DNA of 64,000 bases from Rhizobium sp. EC-SD404 (GCF_902498825.1 NZ_LR701459.1:681001-745000); one strand, 5' to 3'; shown: positions 46,141 to 55,998, counted from the stretch's first letter. The notes: generated from the sequence alone by a model not told the origin. Made by a program: numbers and translations.

Positions 46141-46344
46141 ATGCTGCGCATCGCGCTTGAACAGGAAGACGACGGACGCTGGATCGCCGAGGTTATCGAT
46201 CTGCCCGGTGTCATGGCCTACGGGAACAGCCAGGCGGAAGCTGAAGGAAAAGTCGAGGCACTCGCTCTTCGAGTCCTGGCCGATCGCCTTGAGCACGGCG
46301 AAGTCATCCCCGAACTTAGCCGACTGTTCGTCGTGGCTGCATGA
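46141..46344 (+). CDS. HicB-type antitoxin
   Basis: A 67-residue protein with the HicB pseudo-RNase-H fold: [20 protein letters not shown], then [26 protein letters not shown] 46141 has GGAGATT before it; an upstream in-frame start at 46078 is less likely. It overlaps the HicA toxin start as ATGA. It is divergent from pgi. No DNA-binding tail is seen, so autoregulation would depend on the complex or another factor. Confidence 0.82.
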   Translation: MLRIALEQEDDGRWIAEVIDLPGVMAYGNSQAEAEGKVEALALRVLADRLEHGEVIPELSRLFVVAA

Positions 46345-46553
46345 GCCGTTTTGGCTCTTATCCTGCTCGTCGCGTTTTGGCGGCTCTTCAGCGGATCGGA
46401 TGGTCCGTAAAACGTCAGAGCGGTTCCCATAAGGTGCTTGAACGCGAAGGTTGGCCCGAGGTGGTCTTCGCATTCCACGATAGCGAAGAAATCGGTCCTC
46501 GAATGATGACCCGAATTGCCAAGCAGACTGGGCTTGAGCCTGATCATCTCTGA
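46341..46553 (+). CDS. HicA-type mRNA interferase toxin
   Basis: A 70-residue dsRBD-like toxin. The catalytic histidine is His30 in [12 protein letters not shown]; the family form is GSHxxF. It begins with [17 protein letters not shown] and ends [10 protein letters not shown], as usual. HicA cleaves mRNA ribosome-independently and is neutralised by the HicB encoded just before it (4-nt overlap). Antitoxin-first order is less common for HicAB but occurs. It appears intact, unlike the pair at 37.6-38.0 kb. Confidence 0.82.
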   Translation: MSRFGSYPARRVLAALQRIGWSVKRQSGSHKVLEREGWPEVVFAFHDSEEIGPRMMTRIAKQTGLEPDHL

Positions 46554-46567
46554 TAGCAGCGGAATAG

Positions 46568-46594
46568 GCGAGGCAGGGCGCTTCCCCGCCTCGC
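46568..46594. terminator. Hairpin between convergent hicA and fadD
   Basis: GCGAGGC (46568-46574) pairs with GCCTCGC (46588-46594), with a further short inner pairing. No T-run follows on either strand, so it may be a weak terminator or RNA end-protection element. Confidence 0.4.
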
Positions 46595-46603
46595 TTCCTG
46601 AAT

Positions 46604-48304
46604 TTATTCGTCGCGCAGCTTGCGACGCAGGATCTTGCCGACATTGGTCTTCGGCAGTTCGTCGCGGAACTCCACGTATTTCGGGCGCTTGTAGTTCGTC
46701 AGGCCTTCGGCGCAATGCTTCTTCACGTCGTCTTCGGTGAGGGACGGATCCTTCTTGACGACGTAAAGCTTCACGACTTCGCCGGAGTGCTCGTCGGGTA
46801 GGCCGATGGCTGCCGCTTCGACGATGCCCGGATGGGACACGGCCACTTCCTCGACCTCGTTCGGATAGACGTTGAAGCCGGAGACGAGGATCATGTCCTT
46901 CTTCCGGTCGACGATCTTGGTGTAGCCGTCCTCGTCCATGTAGCCCATGTCGCCGGAGCGGAAGAAGCCGTCCGGCGTCATCACCTTGGCGGTCTCGTCG
47001 TCGCGCTGCCAGTAGCCCTTCATGACCTGCGGGCCGCGGATGCAGATCTCGCCGACGTCGCCGATGCCGAGATCCTTGCCGTCCTCGTCACGGATCGCGA
47101 TCTCCGTGGAGGGCAGGGGCAGGCCGATCGTGCCGGTGAATTCGGCGCGGTCGAAGCGGTTCGCGGTGGCGACCGGCGATGTTTCGGAGAGGCCATAGCC
47201 TTCCGAGATCGGGCAGTTGGTAAGCTGGTGCCACCGTTCGGCAACCGGACGCTGCACGGCCATGCCGCCGCCGAGCGTCAGAATGAGGTTGCTGAAGTCC
47301 AGCTTCTTGAAATCATCGTTGTTGAGCAACGCGTTGAAGAGCGTGTTGAGGCCCGGGAAGATGTGGACCTCATACTTTGCGAGTTCCTTCACGAAGCCCG
47401 GAATGTCACGCGGATTGGGGATCAGGATGTTCTGGGCGCCCTGGTCGATGCCCATGATCGCGTTCACCGTCAGCGCGAAGATGTGGTAGAGCGGCAGCGC
47501 GCAGACGAAGATCAGCCGATCCGGCCGCTCCTTGTTGAGGAACGCCGCCTGCAGCCAGAGATTGATCTGGGCACCGTTCGACAGGACGTTGGCATGGCTG
47601 AGCACGGCGCCCTTGGAAACGCCGGTCGTGCCGCCGGTATATTGCAGGAACGCGACGTCGTCCGGCTTGACCTTGGCGGGGACGAGCGTCTTGCCCCGGC
47701 CGTCCGCCAGGGCCGCCTTGAAGGGTGTATGGCCGGGCAGATTCCACGCCGGCACCATCTTCTTCACCTTGCGAACCACGAGGTTCACGACGTGGCCCTT
47801 GAGGCCCATCATGTCGCCCATGGTTGCCACGCAGACATGCTTGACGTCGGTCTTGGCGACCACTTCCTGCAGCGTGTGGGCGAAGTTTTCCAGGATGATG
47901 ATCGCCTTTGCGCCGGAATCCTTCAGCTGATGCTGCAATTCGCGTGGCGTGTAGAGCGGGTTGACGTTGACGACGACGAAGCCCGCACGCAGCACGGCTG
48001 CGATCGAAACGGGGTTCTGCAAAATGTTCGGCATCATCACGGCAACGCGGTCGCCCTGTTTCAGGCCCTTGCCTTGCAGCCAAGCACCGAGCGCGGCGGA
48101 ATGGGTGTCCAGATCGGCATAGCTGATGGATTTGCCCATGCAGGTGAATGCCGGCCGCTCCGCATAACGCTTGCATGCGGTTTCGATCAACTCACCGATA
48201 GAGGCATAGGCCAGTGGCCCAATATCGGCCGGAGTGCCCGGTGGATATGAGTTCAGCCAGATCTTGTCGGGGTTCTGGTCGGTTGTCCTGATATTTTGTT
48301 CCAC
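46604..48304 (-). CDS. fadD: Long-chain fatty-acid CoA ligase FadD
   Basis: A 566-residue adenylate-forming enzyme: P-loop [16 protein letters not shown] near residue 215, GYGLSETSP near residue 362, and the C-terminal [16 protein letters not shown] hinge. It activates fatty acids to acyl-CoA at the membrane. It starts at GTG 48304 with GGGAGG six nt away; there is no closer ATG. Divergent from the imuA-imuB-dnaE2 operon. Confidence 0.9.
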   Translation of the reverse strand: MEQNIRTTDQNPDKIWLNSYPPGTPADIGPLAYASIGELIETACKRYAERPAFTCMGKSISYADLDTHSAALGAWLQGKGLKQGDRVAVMMPNILQNPVSIAAVLRAGFVVVNVNPLYTPRELQHQLKDSGAKAIIILENFAHTLQEVVAKTDVKHVCVATMGDMMGLKGHVVNLVVRKVKKMVPAWNLPGHTPFKAALADGRGKTLVPAKVKPDDVAFLQYTGGTTGVSKGAVLSHANVLSNGAQINLWLQAAFLNKERPDRLIFVCALPLYHIFALTVNAIMGIDQGAQNILIPNPRDIPGFVKELAKYEVHIFPGLNTLFNALLNNDDFKKLDFSNLILTLGGGMAVQRPVAERWHQLTNCPISEGYGLSETSPVATANRFDRAEFTGTIGLPLPSTEIAIRDEDGKDLGIGDVGEICIRGPQVMKGYWQRDDETAKVMTPDGFFRSGDMGYMDEDGYTKIVDRKKDMILVSGFNVYPNEVEEVAVSHPGIVEAAAIGLPDEHSGEVVKLYVVKKDPSLTEDDVKKHCAEGLTNYKRPKYVEFRDELPKTNVGKILRRKLRDE

Positions 48305-48492
48305 GATGCCCTCCCGGTATCTTGTGGTCTTTTAGGCACTTCCTCTCAAACCTTCCGCGCCGTCCCACGCTGGTTTGAAAGGCTAGCAGGATTTGTAGGG
48401 CATGGCACCCCGCGCCCTCCGCGCTAATTGATATGACTTTGACGTAAACGTCGCTCGTACGCAACTGTCTCAAACATGGCCGGTGTGGGTTG

Positions 48493-48538
48493 TTGACTCT
48501 TTGTGGAAGCTGAGTCCTAAATAGAACATAACATGAAC
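48493..48538 (+). promoter_or_regulatory. SOS promoter with perfect alphaproteobacterial LexA box
   Basis: GAACATAACATGAAC (48524-48538) is a perfect GAAC-N7-GAAC direct repeat, the LexA box of alphaproteobacteria. It begins right after a possible -10 (TAAATA, 48518-48523) with TTGACT (48493-48498) upstream at a 19-nt spacing. LexA bound here would block initiation of imuA-imuB-dnaE2. The ATG of imuA is 41 nt further on. Confidence 0.9.
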
Positions 48539-48578
48539 ATTAGATTGACCCCAAACCGACGATCGAGCCTTGGTTTCC

Positions 48579-49424
48579 ATGTCCTCCACCCTTTCTCAGC
48601 TCAAGCGGCAACTGGCTGCACTGGAACCGGCGCGATCGCCGGGGGAGAAAGGCTTTACGCTCGGCCTCGACCAGGTCGATGCGGCCTTGGGCGGCGGGCT
48701 TCCGCGGGGGTGCCTGCATGAAGTCTTTGCCGGCAATGTGGGCGATGCCGGTGCAAGCGCCGGGTTCGCGCTTTCGCTTGCCCTGCGCGCCGCCGGTGAG
48801 GGACGTCACATCGTCTGGGTACGGCATGCTCTTGCCGTGCTGGAGCAGGGCGATCTCTATGCGCCCGGTCTTGCTCAGTTCGGCATCGATCCGGACAGGG
48901 TTCTGCTGATTTCGGCAAAAAGCGAGACAATGGTGCTGCGGGCGGGACTTGAGGCCTTGCGGTCCCCGGCCCTTGGCGCCGTTCTTTTGGAAATCTGGGG
49001 CAAGGCAGGGTTTCTAGACCTGACAGCCAGCCGCCGCATGATGCTGGCGGCCTCACGTTCCGGCGTGACCGGCTTCGTCCTGAGGGCGGCGGGGCAGCCG
49101 CAGCCCAGCTCTTCACTCACCCGATGGCAGGTAAGGGCGGCACCCTCGGTGGGGCTTGCGGCCGGGGCACCGTCCAATCCTGTCTTCGACATTCTTCTGG
49201 ACCGTCATCGTGCCGGCATTGCGGGCGGGCGCTGGCATTTGGAGTGGAACCGTGACCGCAAAAGCTTCGACCTTTCCGCAACACAGCCTGCCCGTTTCGA
49301 CGAGCCCCTCGCTGCACCCAAGCGCCGCGCCGCAAAGCCGCTTTCTGGCTCTGTGGTTTCCCTTCCTGTCGACCGACCGGCTGCATCGCCAGAAGACCAG
49401 AAGCCCTTCCGCAAGACGGGCTGA
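48579..49424 (+). CDS. imuA: ImuA, SOS mutasome accessory protein
   Basis: A 281-residue RecA-like protein of the ImuA/SulA-related family. Its N-terminus LGLDQVDAALGGGLPRGCLHEVF resembles the RecA beginning, but the canonical Walker A GxxxxGKT is replaced by a GNVGDAGASAGF stretch, as is normal for ImuA. It recruits RecA and the ImuB/DnaE2 polymerase complex in DNA-damage mutagenesis. The 3' end overlaps imuB by 173 nt in another frame. ATG 48579 is used because the TTG three codons earlier has no ribosome site. Confidence 0.9.
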   Translation: MSSTLSQLKRQLAALEPARSPGEKGFTLGLDQVDAALGGGLPRGCLHEVFAGNVGDAGASAGFALSLALRAAGEGRHIVWVRHALAVLEQGDLYAPGLAQFGIDPDRVLLISAKSETMVLRAGLEALRSPALGAVLLEIWGKAGFLDLTASRRMMLAASRSGVTGFVLRAAGQPQPSSSLTRWQVRAAPSVGLAAGAPSNPVFDILLDRHRAGIAGGRWHLEWNRDRKSFDLSATQPARFDEPLAAPKRRAAKPLSGSVVSLPVDRPAASPEDQKPFRKTG

Positions 49425-50910
49425 AGACGCGCTGACAGAGAAAAGCGGCAACCTGTCTAAGCCTCTCGTCACCGTCGAGAAGGTGAAGGGCGCACTTCGC
49501 CTCGCCGCCACCGACAAGGCGGCACGGGCGCTCGGCCTGTCGCCCGGGCTCACTCTTGCCGATGCACGAGCGCGCGTGCCCGATATCGAAGTGTGCGAAA
49601 CGGCGCCGGAAGCCGACCGGCGCATGCTCGAACGGCTCGCCGATGCCTGCGACCGCTTCACGCCGCTCGTCGGTTTCGATGGCAAGGCCGGTCTTCTGCT
49701 GGACATTGCCGGCTGCGTCCACCTTTTCGGTGGCGAGGCGGCCATGCTGAAGGAAATCGCAGACAAGTTCGAAACGGCCGGCTTCAAGACCTTCGCCGCG
49801 ATCGCGTCGGCGCCGGATACGGCACGCGCAATGGCGCAGTTCGGGTTCGGCGGCATCGTTGCCGGCGGCAGTGAAGAGCAAGCGGTGCGGCCGTTGCCCG
49901 TGGCCGCCCTTGGTCTTTGCGCAGAGACCGAAAACGGGCTCGCCCGCGCCGGGCTCAGGAGCATCGGCGATGTCGCGGCGCGTCCGCGCGGGCCGCTCGT
50001 TGCGCGCTTTGGTCCGGAACTCGCCTACCGGCTCGATCTCGTGATGGGTCGTGCACGCTCGTCGATCACGCCGCGCCGCACGGTCGGCGACATCATCGTG
50101 GAAAAGCGGTTCGGCGAGCCGATCGGCTACGAGGAAGACATTCGCGCGTGCCTGCGCCACCTCGCGGGGCAGGCGGGAGAGCTTCTTCAGGAGCGCGGCA
50201 AGGGCGGCCGGCTCTTCGAGGCGGCCTTCTTCAGGGCCGACGGAAAGGTTACGCGCATACCGGTGGAAACGGCGCGGCCCTCGCGCGATGCTGCTGCGCT
50301 GATGCGCCTTTACGATGCCAAGCTGGAGGGGCTTGCCGATCCCCTCGATCCCGGCTTCGGCTTCGATCTGATCCGCCTCTCGGTGATCTTCAGCGAAACG
50401 CTCGTTCCCGAGGCGCAGGAGCTTTCGTCGAAAGGCGTTCCGACCGAAGAGGCGAGCGAATTGGTGGAGCGGTTGAGCGCACGGTTTTCGCCCGAGCAGG
50501 TGGTGCGCTTCGTCTCGCGCGACACGCATATTCCCGAACGTGCCGCCGAAGCCATTCCGGCATTGTCGTCGGAGCAGTCGGCGATCACCTGGGTGGTGCA
50601 GGAGAGTGGCGAGCCACCCTTGCGGCCGCTCTTTCTCTTTACGCCGCCCCATGCGATCGACGTCACCGCCTCGGTTCCGGATGGCCCGCCGCATCGCTTC
50701 TTCTGGCGCCGGGTCGAGCATGCGATCGTCAAGGCGGAAGGCCCTGAACGCATTGCGCAGGAATGGTGGCGCGATGCCGGACAGGCCATGACGCGCGACT
50801 ATTTCCGGCTCGAGGACACCGCTGGTCGGCGGTTCTGGGTCTATCGCGAAGGGCTCTACGGGGTGGAAGTCACCAATCCTCGCTGGTTCCTGCACGGGAT
50901 CTTCGCATGA
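49252..50910 (+). CDS. imuB: ImuB, catalytically inactive Y-family polymerase homologue
   Basis: A 552-residue protein of the DinB/UmuC fold. The metal-binding acids of active Y polymerases are not at their places: the first motif reads RFLALWFPFLSTDRL and the second region VGFDGKAGLLLDIAG lacks the SIDE-type motif, as known for ImuB, which serves as a hub between the beta clamp, ImuA and DnaE2. The GTG start at 49252 follows GGAGTGG and gives a small unusual Ser/Pro-rich tail before the conserved core. Overlaps imuA at the start and dnaE2 (ATGA) at the end. Confidence 0.88.
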   Translation: MTAKASTFPQHSLPVSTSPSLHPSAAPQSRFLALWFPFLSTDRLHRQKTRSPSARRAEDALTEKSGNLSKPLVTVEKVKGALRLAATDKAARALGLSPGLTLADARARVPDIEVCETAPEADRRMLERLADACDRFTPLVGFDGKAGLLLDIAGCVHLFGGEAAMLKEIADKFETAGFKTFAAIASAPDTARAMAQFGFGGIVAGGSEEQAVRPLPVAALGLCAETENGLARAGLRSIGDVAARPRGPLVARFGPELAYRLDLVMGRARSSITPRRTVGDIIVEKRFGEPIGYEEDIRACLRHLAGQAGELLQERGKGGRLFEAAFFRADGKVTRIPVETARPSRDAAALMRLYDAKLEGLADPLDPGFGFDLIRLSVIFSETLVPEAQELSSKGVPTEEASELVERLSARFSPEQVVRFVSRDTHIPERAAEAIPALSSEQSAITWVVQESGEPPLRPLFLFTPPHAIDVTASVPDGPPHRFFWRRVEHAIVKAEGPERIAQEWWRDAGQAMTRDYFRLEDTAGRRFWVYREGLYGVEVTNPRWFLHGIFA

Positions 50911-53900
50911 TGCGTTATGGCGAACTTGCGGTTTCCACCAATTTCTCCTTTCTGCGCGGGGCCTCCCATCCGCATGATTTCATCATCCGCGCGCTGGAAC
51001 TCGGCCATGCCGGCATCGGTATCGCCGACCGCAACACGGTAGCAGGCGTCGTACGCGCCTATAGCGCCCTCAACGAGTTGAATGCCGATTACGCCGCTCA
51101 GTACGGAAAGGGTGCCAAGCTCGATTTCAAGCTGGTCGTCGGCGCCCGGCTCGTCTTCGCCGACGGCACGCCGGATATCCTCGTCTATCCGGAAAACCGG
51201 GCCGGGTGGGGAAGGCTTTGCCGGCTTTTGACCAAGGGCAAGATGGGCGACACGAAGAAAGGCGATTGCGTCTTGAGCTTCGCCGATCTTCTGTCGCTTT
51301 CGGCCGATCTTCTGTTCATCGTCATGCCACCCGACCAGCTGGACCAAGTGGAGGCGACGCTCGCGCAGCTTTCGCGGACCGCACCCGGCTCGGTCTGGCT
51401 GGGCGCCGCCATGAGCCGCCGCGGGGATGACCGGCGCCGCCTCGTCGCCTTGAAGTCCCTGGCCGATGCGGCGCGCGTGCCGCTGATGGCACTCAATGAC
51501 GTGCTGTATCACGCTCCCGAACGCCGGCCCCTGCAGGATATCCTCACCTGCATTCGCGAGAAGACGACGATCGAGGCGGCGGGTCGGCTGCTTCAGGAAA
51601 ATGCCGAGCGCTATTTGAAGCCGCCGCACGAGATGCAGCGGCTGTTTCGCGATTGCCCAGAGGCCATCGGCGAGACCACGGACTTTCTCGCCCGCATCGA
51701 TTTTTCGCTCGATCAGTTGAAATACGAATATCCCGAAGAACCGGTGCCGCCCGGCAAGACGCCCCAGGGCTGGCTGGAGGAGCTCACCTGGAAACATGCC
51801 GGCTGGGTTTACCCCGACGGCGTTCCGCCCAAGGTGGAAGCGCTTTTGAAGCAGGAATTCGCGCTGATCGCGAAGCTCGATTACGCGCGCTACTTCCTGA
51901 CGATCCACGATATCGTGCAGTTTGCGCGCAACCGGGGCATTCTGTGCCAGGGAAGGGGGTCAGCCGCCAATTCGGCGGTGTGTTTCGTGCTCGGCATCAC
52001 CTCGGTCGATCCCGCGACCAGCAATCTTCTCTTTGCGCGCTTCCTGTCGGAAGAACGCCGCGAGCCGCCGGATATCGACGTCGACTTCGAGCATGAGCGG
52101 CGCGAAGAGGTGATCCAGCACCTTTACAAGCGCTATGGACGGCTGCGCGCGGGCATCGCCGCGACCGTCATCCGCTATCGGCCGCGCAGCGCCATCCGCG
52201 AGGTCGGCAAGGTTTTCGGTCTCACCGATGACGTGACGGCCAGGCTTGGGGGCATGGTGTGGGGCAGTTTCGGCGACAGCATTCCTGAAAACCATGTGCG
52301 GCAGGCGGGGCTCGATCCCCATAACCCCGTCATCGCCCGCGCGCTCGATTTCGCCCGCCAGCTTCTCACCTTTCCGCGCCATCTCTCCCAGCATGTGGGC
52401 GGTTTCGTGCTGACCAACGGGCGGCTCGACGAAACGGTGCCGATCGGCAATGCGGCGATGGAGGACCGTACCTTCATCGAGTGGGACAAGGACGATATCG
52501 ACGACCTCGGGCTGATGAAGGTCGACGTGCTGGCGCTCGGCATGCTGACCTGCATTCGCAAGTGCTTCGACCTGATCCGGCTGCACGAGGAAAGGGATCT
52601 CGATCTCGCTGCCATCACCCACGACGACGGTGTCTACGGCATGCTGCAGAAGGGCGATTCCATCGGCGTCTTCCAGGTGGAAAGCCGGGCGCAGATCAAC
52701 ATGTTGCCGCGCCTGAAGCCGAAGGAATTCTACGATCTCGTCATCCAGGTGGCGATCGTCCGGCCCGGGCCGATCCAGGGCGACATGGTCCATCCCTATC
52801 TTCGGCGGCGCGATGGGCTGGAGGAAGTGAATTTTCCTTCGCCCGCGCCACCGCATGATCCGGACGAATTGCGGCACGTTCTTGAGCGCACGAAAGGTGT
52901 GCCGCTGTTTCAGGAACAGGCGATGCAGTTGGCGATCACCGCGGCGGAGTTCACGCCGGACCAGGCCAACGGCTTGCGCAAGGCGATGGCGACCTTCCGC
53001 CACAACGGCACGATCGGCCGTTTCGAGGAAATGATGGTGGATGGCATGGCGCGGCGCGGTTACGACCGGGCCTTTGCCGAGCGCTGCTTCGCGCAGATCA
53101 AAGGCTTCGGCGAGTACGGATTTCCGGAAAGCCATGCGGCTTCCTTTGCCCGCCTGGTTTACGTGTCCGCCTGGATCAAACACCACTACCCGGCGGTCTT
53201 TGCCTGTGGCCTCCTCAATTCGCAGCCCATGGGGTTTTATGCCCCGGCGCAGATCGTTCGCGATGCGCGCGAGCATGATGTCGAAGTGCGCCCGGTGGAC
53301 GTCAATTTCAGCCATCACGACAACACGCTCGAGCGGGCGGCGAACGGCAAGCTCGCCCTGCGCATCGGCTTTCGCCAGATGGACGGTTTTCGCGAGGACT
53401 GGTCGGAAGCGCTCGTTTCACGGCGTGGCCGTGGCTACACCAGCATCGAGGCCTTGTGGCACACGGTCGAGCTCGAACATCGCGCACTGAAAGGCCTGGC
53501 CGATGCCGATGCATTCCGTTCGATCGGGATCGACCGGCGTGACGCGCTGTGGGCCGTGCGGCGGTTGCCGGAAGATCGGCCGCTACCGCTCTTTGCAGCC
53601 GCCGCACAGCAGGAGCTCGGGCTTGAACAACCGTCCCGCCTGCCGCCCATGCCGCTCGCCGAGCAGGTGGTCGCCGATTACCAGACCGTGAAACTCTCGC
53701 TCAAGGCGCATCCGATCGCTTTTTTGCGCGAGCGCTTCCGCAAGGAAGGCATCATCTCCTGCGCCCAGACGGCGGACATGCCGGATCGCGCTTTCGTCAA
53801 GGTTGCGGGGGTGGTTCTGGTGCGACAGCGGCCCGGCAAGGGCAATGCCATCTTCATGACGCTGGAAGACGAGACAGGCGTCGCCAATACGCTGCTATGG

Positions 53901-54179
53901 TCGCGGCTTTTCGATCGCTACCGCCGCGCCGTGATGAGCGCGAAGCTTGCCTTGGTCGAAGCCCAGATACAACGAAGCAAGGAAGGCGTGGTGCATCTGA
54001 TGGTTACTGCTGTGCATGACCGAACCGGTGATCTCGCGACGCTTTCCGATGTCCATTCCGCCAGCATCGAACTGTCACGTGCGGATGAAGTCACCCGGCC
54101 GAATTACGGCCGCCAGGGCGAAGGCGGCCGACATCCGCGCAATGTGCGGATCATACCGAAGTCGCGTGACTTCCACTGA
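50907..54179 (+). CDS. dnaE2: Error-prone DNA polymerase DnaE2 (ImuC)
   Basis: A 1090-residue C-family polymerase III alpha homologue. It has an N-terminal PHP domain (FSFLRGASHPHDFI near residue 14) and the polymerase active site with EPPDIDVDFEHERREEV near residue 388 and DDLGLMKVDVLALGM near residue 531, followed by helix-hairpin-helix and OB domains and a short C-terminus. It carries out translesion synthesis with ImuA-ImuB under SOS control. The ATG overlaps the imuB stop; the frame is open further upstream. The length is normal. Confidence 0.95.
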   Translation: MMRYGELAVSTNFSFLRGASHPHDFIIRALELGHAGIGIADRNTVAGVVRAYSALNELNADYAAQYGKGAKLDFKLVVGARLVFADGTPDILVYPENRAGWGRLCRLLTKGKMGDTKKGDCVLSFADLLSLSADLLFIVMPPDQLDQVEATLAQLSRTAPGSVWLGAAMSRRGDDRRRLVALKSLADAARVPLMALNDVLYHAPERRPLQDILTCIREKTTIEAAGRLLQENAERYLKPPHEMQRLFRDCPEAIGETTDFLARIDFSLDQLKYEYPEEPVPPGKTPQGWLEELTWKHAGWVYPDGVPPKVEALLKQEFALIAKLDYARYFLTIHDIVQFARNRGILCQGRGSAANSAVCFVLGITSVDPATSNLLFARFLSEERREPPDIDVDFEHERREEVIQHLYKRYGRLRAGIAATVIRYRPRSAIREVGKVFGLTDDVTARLGGMVWGSFGDSIPENHVRQAGLDPHNPVIARALDFARQLLTFPRHLSQHVGGFVLTNGRLDETVPIGNAAMEDRTFIEWDKDDIDDLGLMKVDVLALGMLTCIRKCFDLIRLHEERDLDLAAITHDDGVYGMLQKGDSIGVFQVESRAQINMLPRLKPKEFYDLVIQVAIVRPGPIQGDMVHPYLRRRDGLEEVNFPSPAPPHDPDELRHVLERTKGVPLFQEQAMQLAITAAEFTPDQANGLRKAMATFRHNGTIGRFEEMMVDGMARRGYDRAFAERCFAQIKGFGEYGFPESHAASFARLVYVSAWIKHHYPAVFACGLLNSQPMGFYAPAQIVRDAREHDVEVRPVDVNFSHHDNTLERAANGKLALRIGFRQMDGFREDWSEALVSRRGRGYTSIEALWHTVELEHRALKGLADADAFRSIGIDRRDALWAVRRLPEDRPLPLFAAAAQQELGLEQPSRLPPMPLAEQVVADYQTVKLSLKAHPIAFLRERFRKEGIISCAQTADMPDRAFVKVAGVVLVRQRPGKGNAIFMTLEDETGVANTLLWSRLFDRYRRAVMSAKLALVEAQIQRSKEGVVHLMVTAVHDRTGDLATLSDVHSASIELSRADEVTRPNYGRQGEGGRHPRNVRIIPKSRDFH

Positions 54180-54208
54180 TCCGCAGCCACGAATTGGCGG
54201 TGGGCGAC

Positions 54209-55519
54209 TTACTTCGTCGGCATCCTGACGCCTGTCTTCGCGCTTGCAGGGGCAGGTGTCACTGCCATCGTGTTGCCGATAGCAGCAGCGTCTGCCGTGC
54301 CGAAGAACCGATCGCGCTCGCGCCAGATCGCCGGCAAGGCAAGAAGGCCGATCGACACCACGGCGATCACCGTCTTCGTCAGCTGCGACAGCTCCGGCGT
54401 GCGCTGGTCCATATAGTAGACAGCATAGACGATCACGACGTGCCAGACATAGACCTGCAGCGAGTGACGACCGAGCAATTGAAGGAAGCGCAGGGTGAAG
54501 ACCCAGATCAGACCATCGGCCACCGCACGCACGACAGCGTTTGCGTGGCGCGGTCCGGCAATCAGCAGCCATGCCATGCCGAACGCGACGGCGATGAAGT
54601 TGACGAGATAGACCGGACCGAAGTCGGCGCGCACTTCAAGCGACGCAAACTTGCCGATCATGAAATCCGGCATGAAGCCGTGAGCGGTCGCGACACGCAG
54701 TGGCAGGAAGAACAGGACTGTGATCAACGCCACCTTCGGCCAGAAGGTTTTTTCCGGCGCAAAGATCATCGTCCAGTCGATTTTCTTCTGAGCCGTCAGG
54801 GCGCCGAGCACCAGCGCGGTGAAAAATACGATCTGCCAGCCCATCATGTTGAAGCTGACGCGCACGCCCTGATCGTCCGCTCCCGCCACCAGCGTGTCGA
54901 GCGGCGCCGTTACCAGGCGATGGACGCCGAGCTGGGCTGCGAACCAGATCAGAAAGGAGCCCACCATCACGGTGCGCCATTGTCCCTGCAGCGTCAGCCA
55001 GATCAGCGCAGGCGCGAAGAGCAGGTAGACCGTGTATTGGGGCAGGATGTCCATAAAAGTCGGCTGGAAGATGAACGTGGCTATGGCCGCCAGCCGAAGC
55101 GGATCGCTGAAATCGGTATCGCCGAGCCAGTTCCACCATGCCTCGTGACCGCCCGGCAGAACCATACGGACAAGCAATACTGCAATGACGAGACCCATGG
55201 CGTAACGATAGAGTTCGAACGCGCGCGAGTAGACTTTGCGCGATCCTTCAACCTTGCCGTATTTCAGCATCTTGCGGGCGTAGACCAGTCCGATCAGAAG
55301 ACCTGACAGAAACACGAACCCCTGAGCGTCCTCGACAAACGCCAGCTGGCGATGGTTGATCTCGACCAGCCAATACCCACCGATGAACACGAGGTGGTTG
55401 ATCAACATGAAAACGAGGAAGTACCCTCGCATTCCATCAATGATATCGAGACGTTTCACGAGCGGATAACCTTGGTTGAGCTGGGAGAGACCGTTTGGCC
55501 GCTCGCCAGGAACAACCAT
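54209..55519 (-). CDS. opgC: OpgC-family succinyltransferase of osmoregulated periplasmic glucans
   Basis: A 436-residue membrane protein with about ten helices; RLDIIDGMRGYFLVFMLINHL near residue 23 and the later GRHSLQVYVWHVVIVY region are typical of OpgC/acyltransferase-3-related proteins that add succinyl groups to cyclic or branched glucans. Osmoregulation fits the ectoine modules in this region. The start ATG 55519 lacks a good ribosome site; a GTG at 55456 is an alternative that gives the family core directly. It converges on dnaE2 with a 29-nt gap. Confidence 0.82.
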   Translation of the reverse strand: MVVPGERPNGLSQLNQGYPLVKRLDIIDGMRGYFLVFMLINHLVFIGGYWLVEINHRQLAFVEDAQGFVFLSGLLIGLVYARKMLKYGKVEGSRKVYSRAFELYRYAMGLVIAVLLVRMVLPGGHEAWWNWLGDTDFSDPLRLAAIATFIFQPTFMDILPQYTVYLLFAPALIWLTLQGQWRTVMVGSFLIWFAAQLGVHRLVTAPLDTLVAGADDQGVRVSFNMMGWQIVFFTALVLGALTAQKKIDWTMIFAPEKTFWPKVALITVLFFLPLRVATAHGFMPDFMIGKFASLEVRADFGPVYLVNFIAVAFGMAWLLIAGPRHANAVVRAVADGLIWVFTLRFLQLLGRHSLQVYVWHVVIVYAVYYMDQRTPELSQLTKTVIAVVSIGLLALPAIWRERDRFFGTADAAAIGNTMAVTPAPASAKTGVRMPTK

Positions 55520-55569
55520 TGGACACTAATTCTGAGGTTTGAACGGGCTTCTAAAGGAAAGGTTGCGGC

Positions 55570-55595
55570 AAAACCGGGCCGTTTACCGGCCCGGT
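55570..55595 (-). terminator. Rho-independent terminator for the gene at 55678
   Basis: ACCGGGCC (55573-55580) pairs perfectly with GGCCCGGT (55588-55595) through a 7-nt loop. On the minus strand the stem is followed by TTTT. It ends the transcript of the small secreted protein upstream on the minus strand (55678-55998). The stretch 55596-55677 has no gene. Confidence 0.75.
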
Positions 55596-55677
55596 GGGTC
55601 ACAATCAGCGACTCTTTGCCTTGATAGTTTATCGGAAGCTCAACAAGCGGCCGATGACACGTGGCCTGAGTGGCCGA

Positions 55678-55998
55678 TCATTCGACCGTGTAGCTGCCCG
55701 TCTCGCACAGGTTTGCAGCGTCTTCCACGACGTCGCCATCGTCAAAGACCATGCGCAGATCGTAGTCGCAGGTCGACCGGCCGTCGGCGATGGTGATCTG
55801 AACGCTTTGCCCGGTTCCGAGAACGTCCGCTCCGAGAATATCCTCTTCCCAGTTCGAAACGTCGGTCGGCGACGCGTAGAATTCCATCAGCGTGTAGTCG
55901 GTGTTGTTGTTCAGCGTGAAGACGAGATCTTCAGCCGATGCGTTGGTTGCCAATGCCAAAGACGCAAAAGCGACTGCGGACAAAAAGGCGGACTTCAT
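55678..55998 (-). CDS. Small secreted conserved protein, function unknown
   Basis: A 106-residue protein with a clear signal peptide (ends near NASA, residue 22) followed by EDLVFTLNNNTDYTLMEFYA and a compact acidic beta-rich domain ending in CDYDLRMVFDDGDVV and LCETGSYTVE with two cysteines that may form a disulfide. Proteins of this type are frequent in Hyphomicrobiales and sometimes wrongly named; no function is established. ATG 55998 is the only start that gives the signal peptide. Own terminator at 55570-55595. Confidence 0.72.
   Translation of the reverse strand: MKSAFLSAVAFASLALATNASAEDLVFTLNNNTDYTLMEFYASPTDVSNWEEDILGADVLGTGQSVQITIADGRSTCDYDLRMVFDDGDVVEDAANLCETGSYTVE

Noticed and set aside
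46003..46644. N-terminal extension of pgi by 214 codons
   Set aside because: It overlaps the divergent hicBA genes and is unlike Pgi; ATG 46002 gives the family N-terminus.
49117..50895. A 592-codon minus-strand frame opposite imuB
   Set aside because: It is a shadow frame of a clear ImuB gene in GC-rich DNA.
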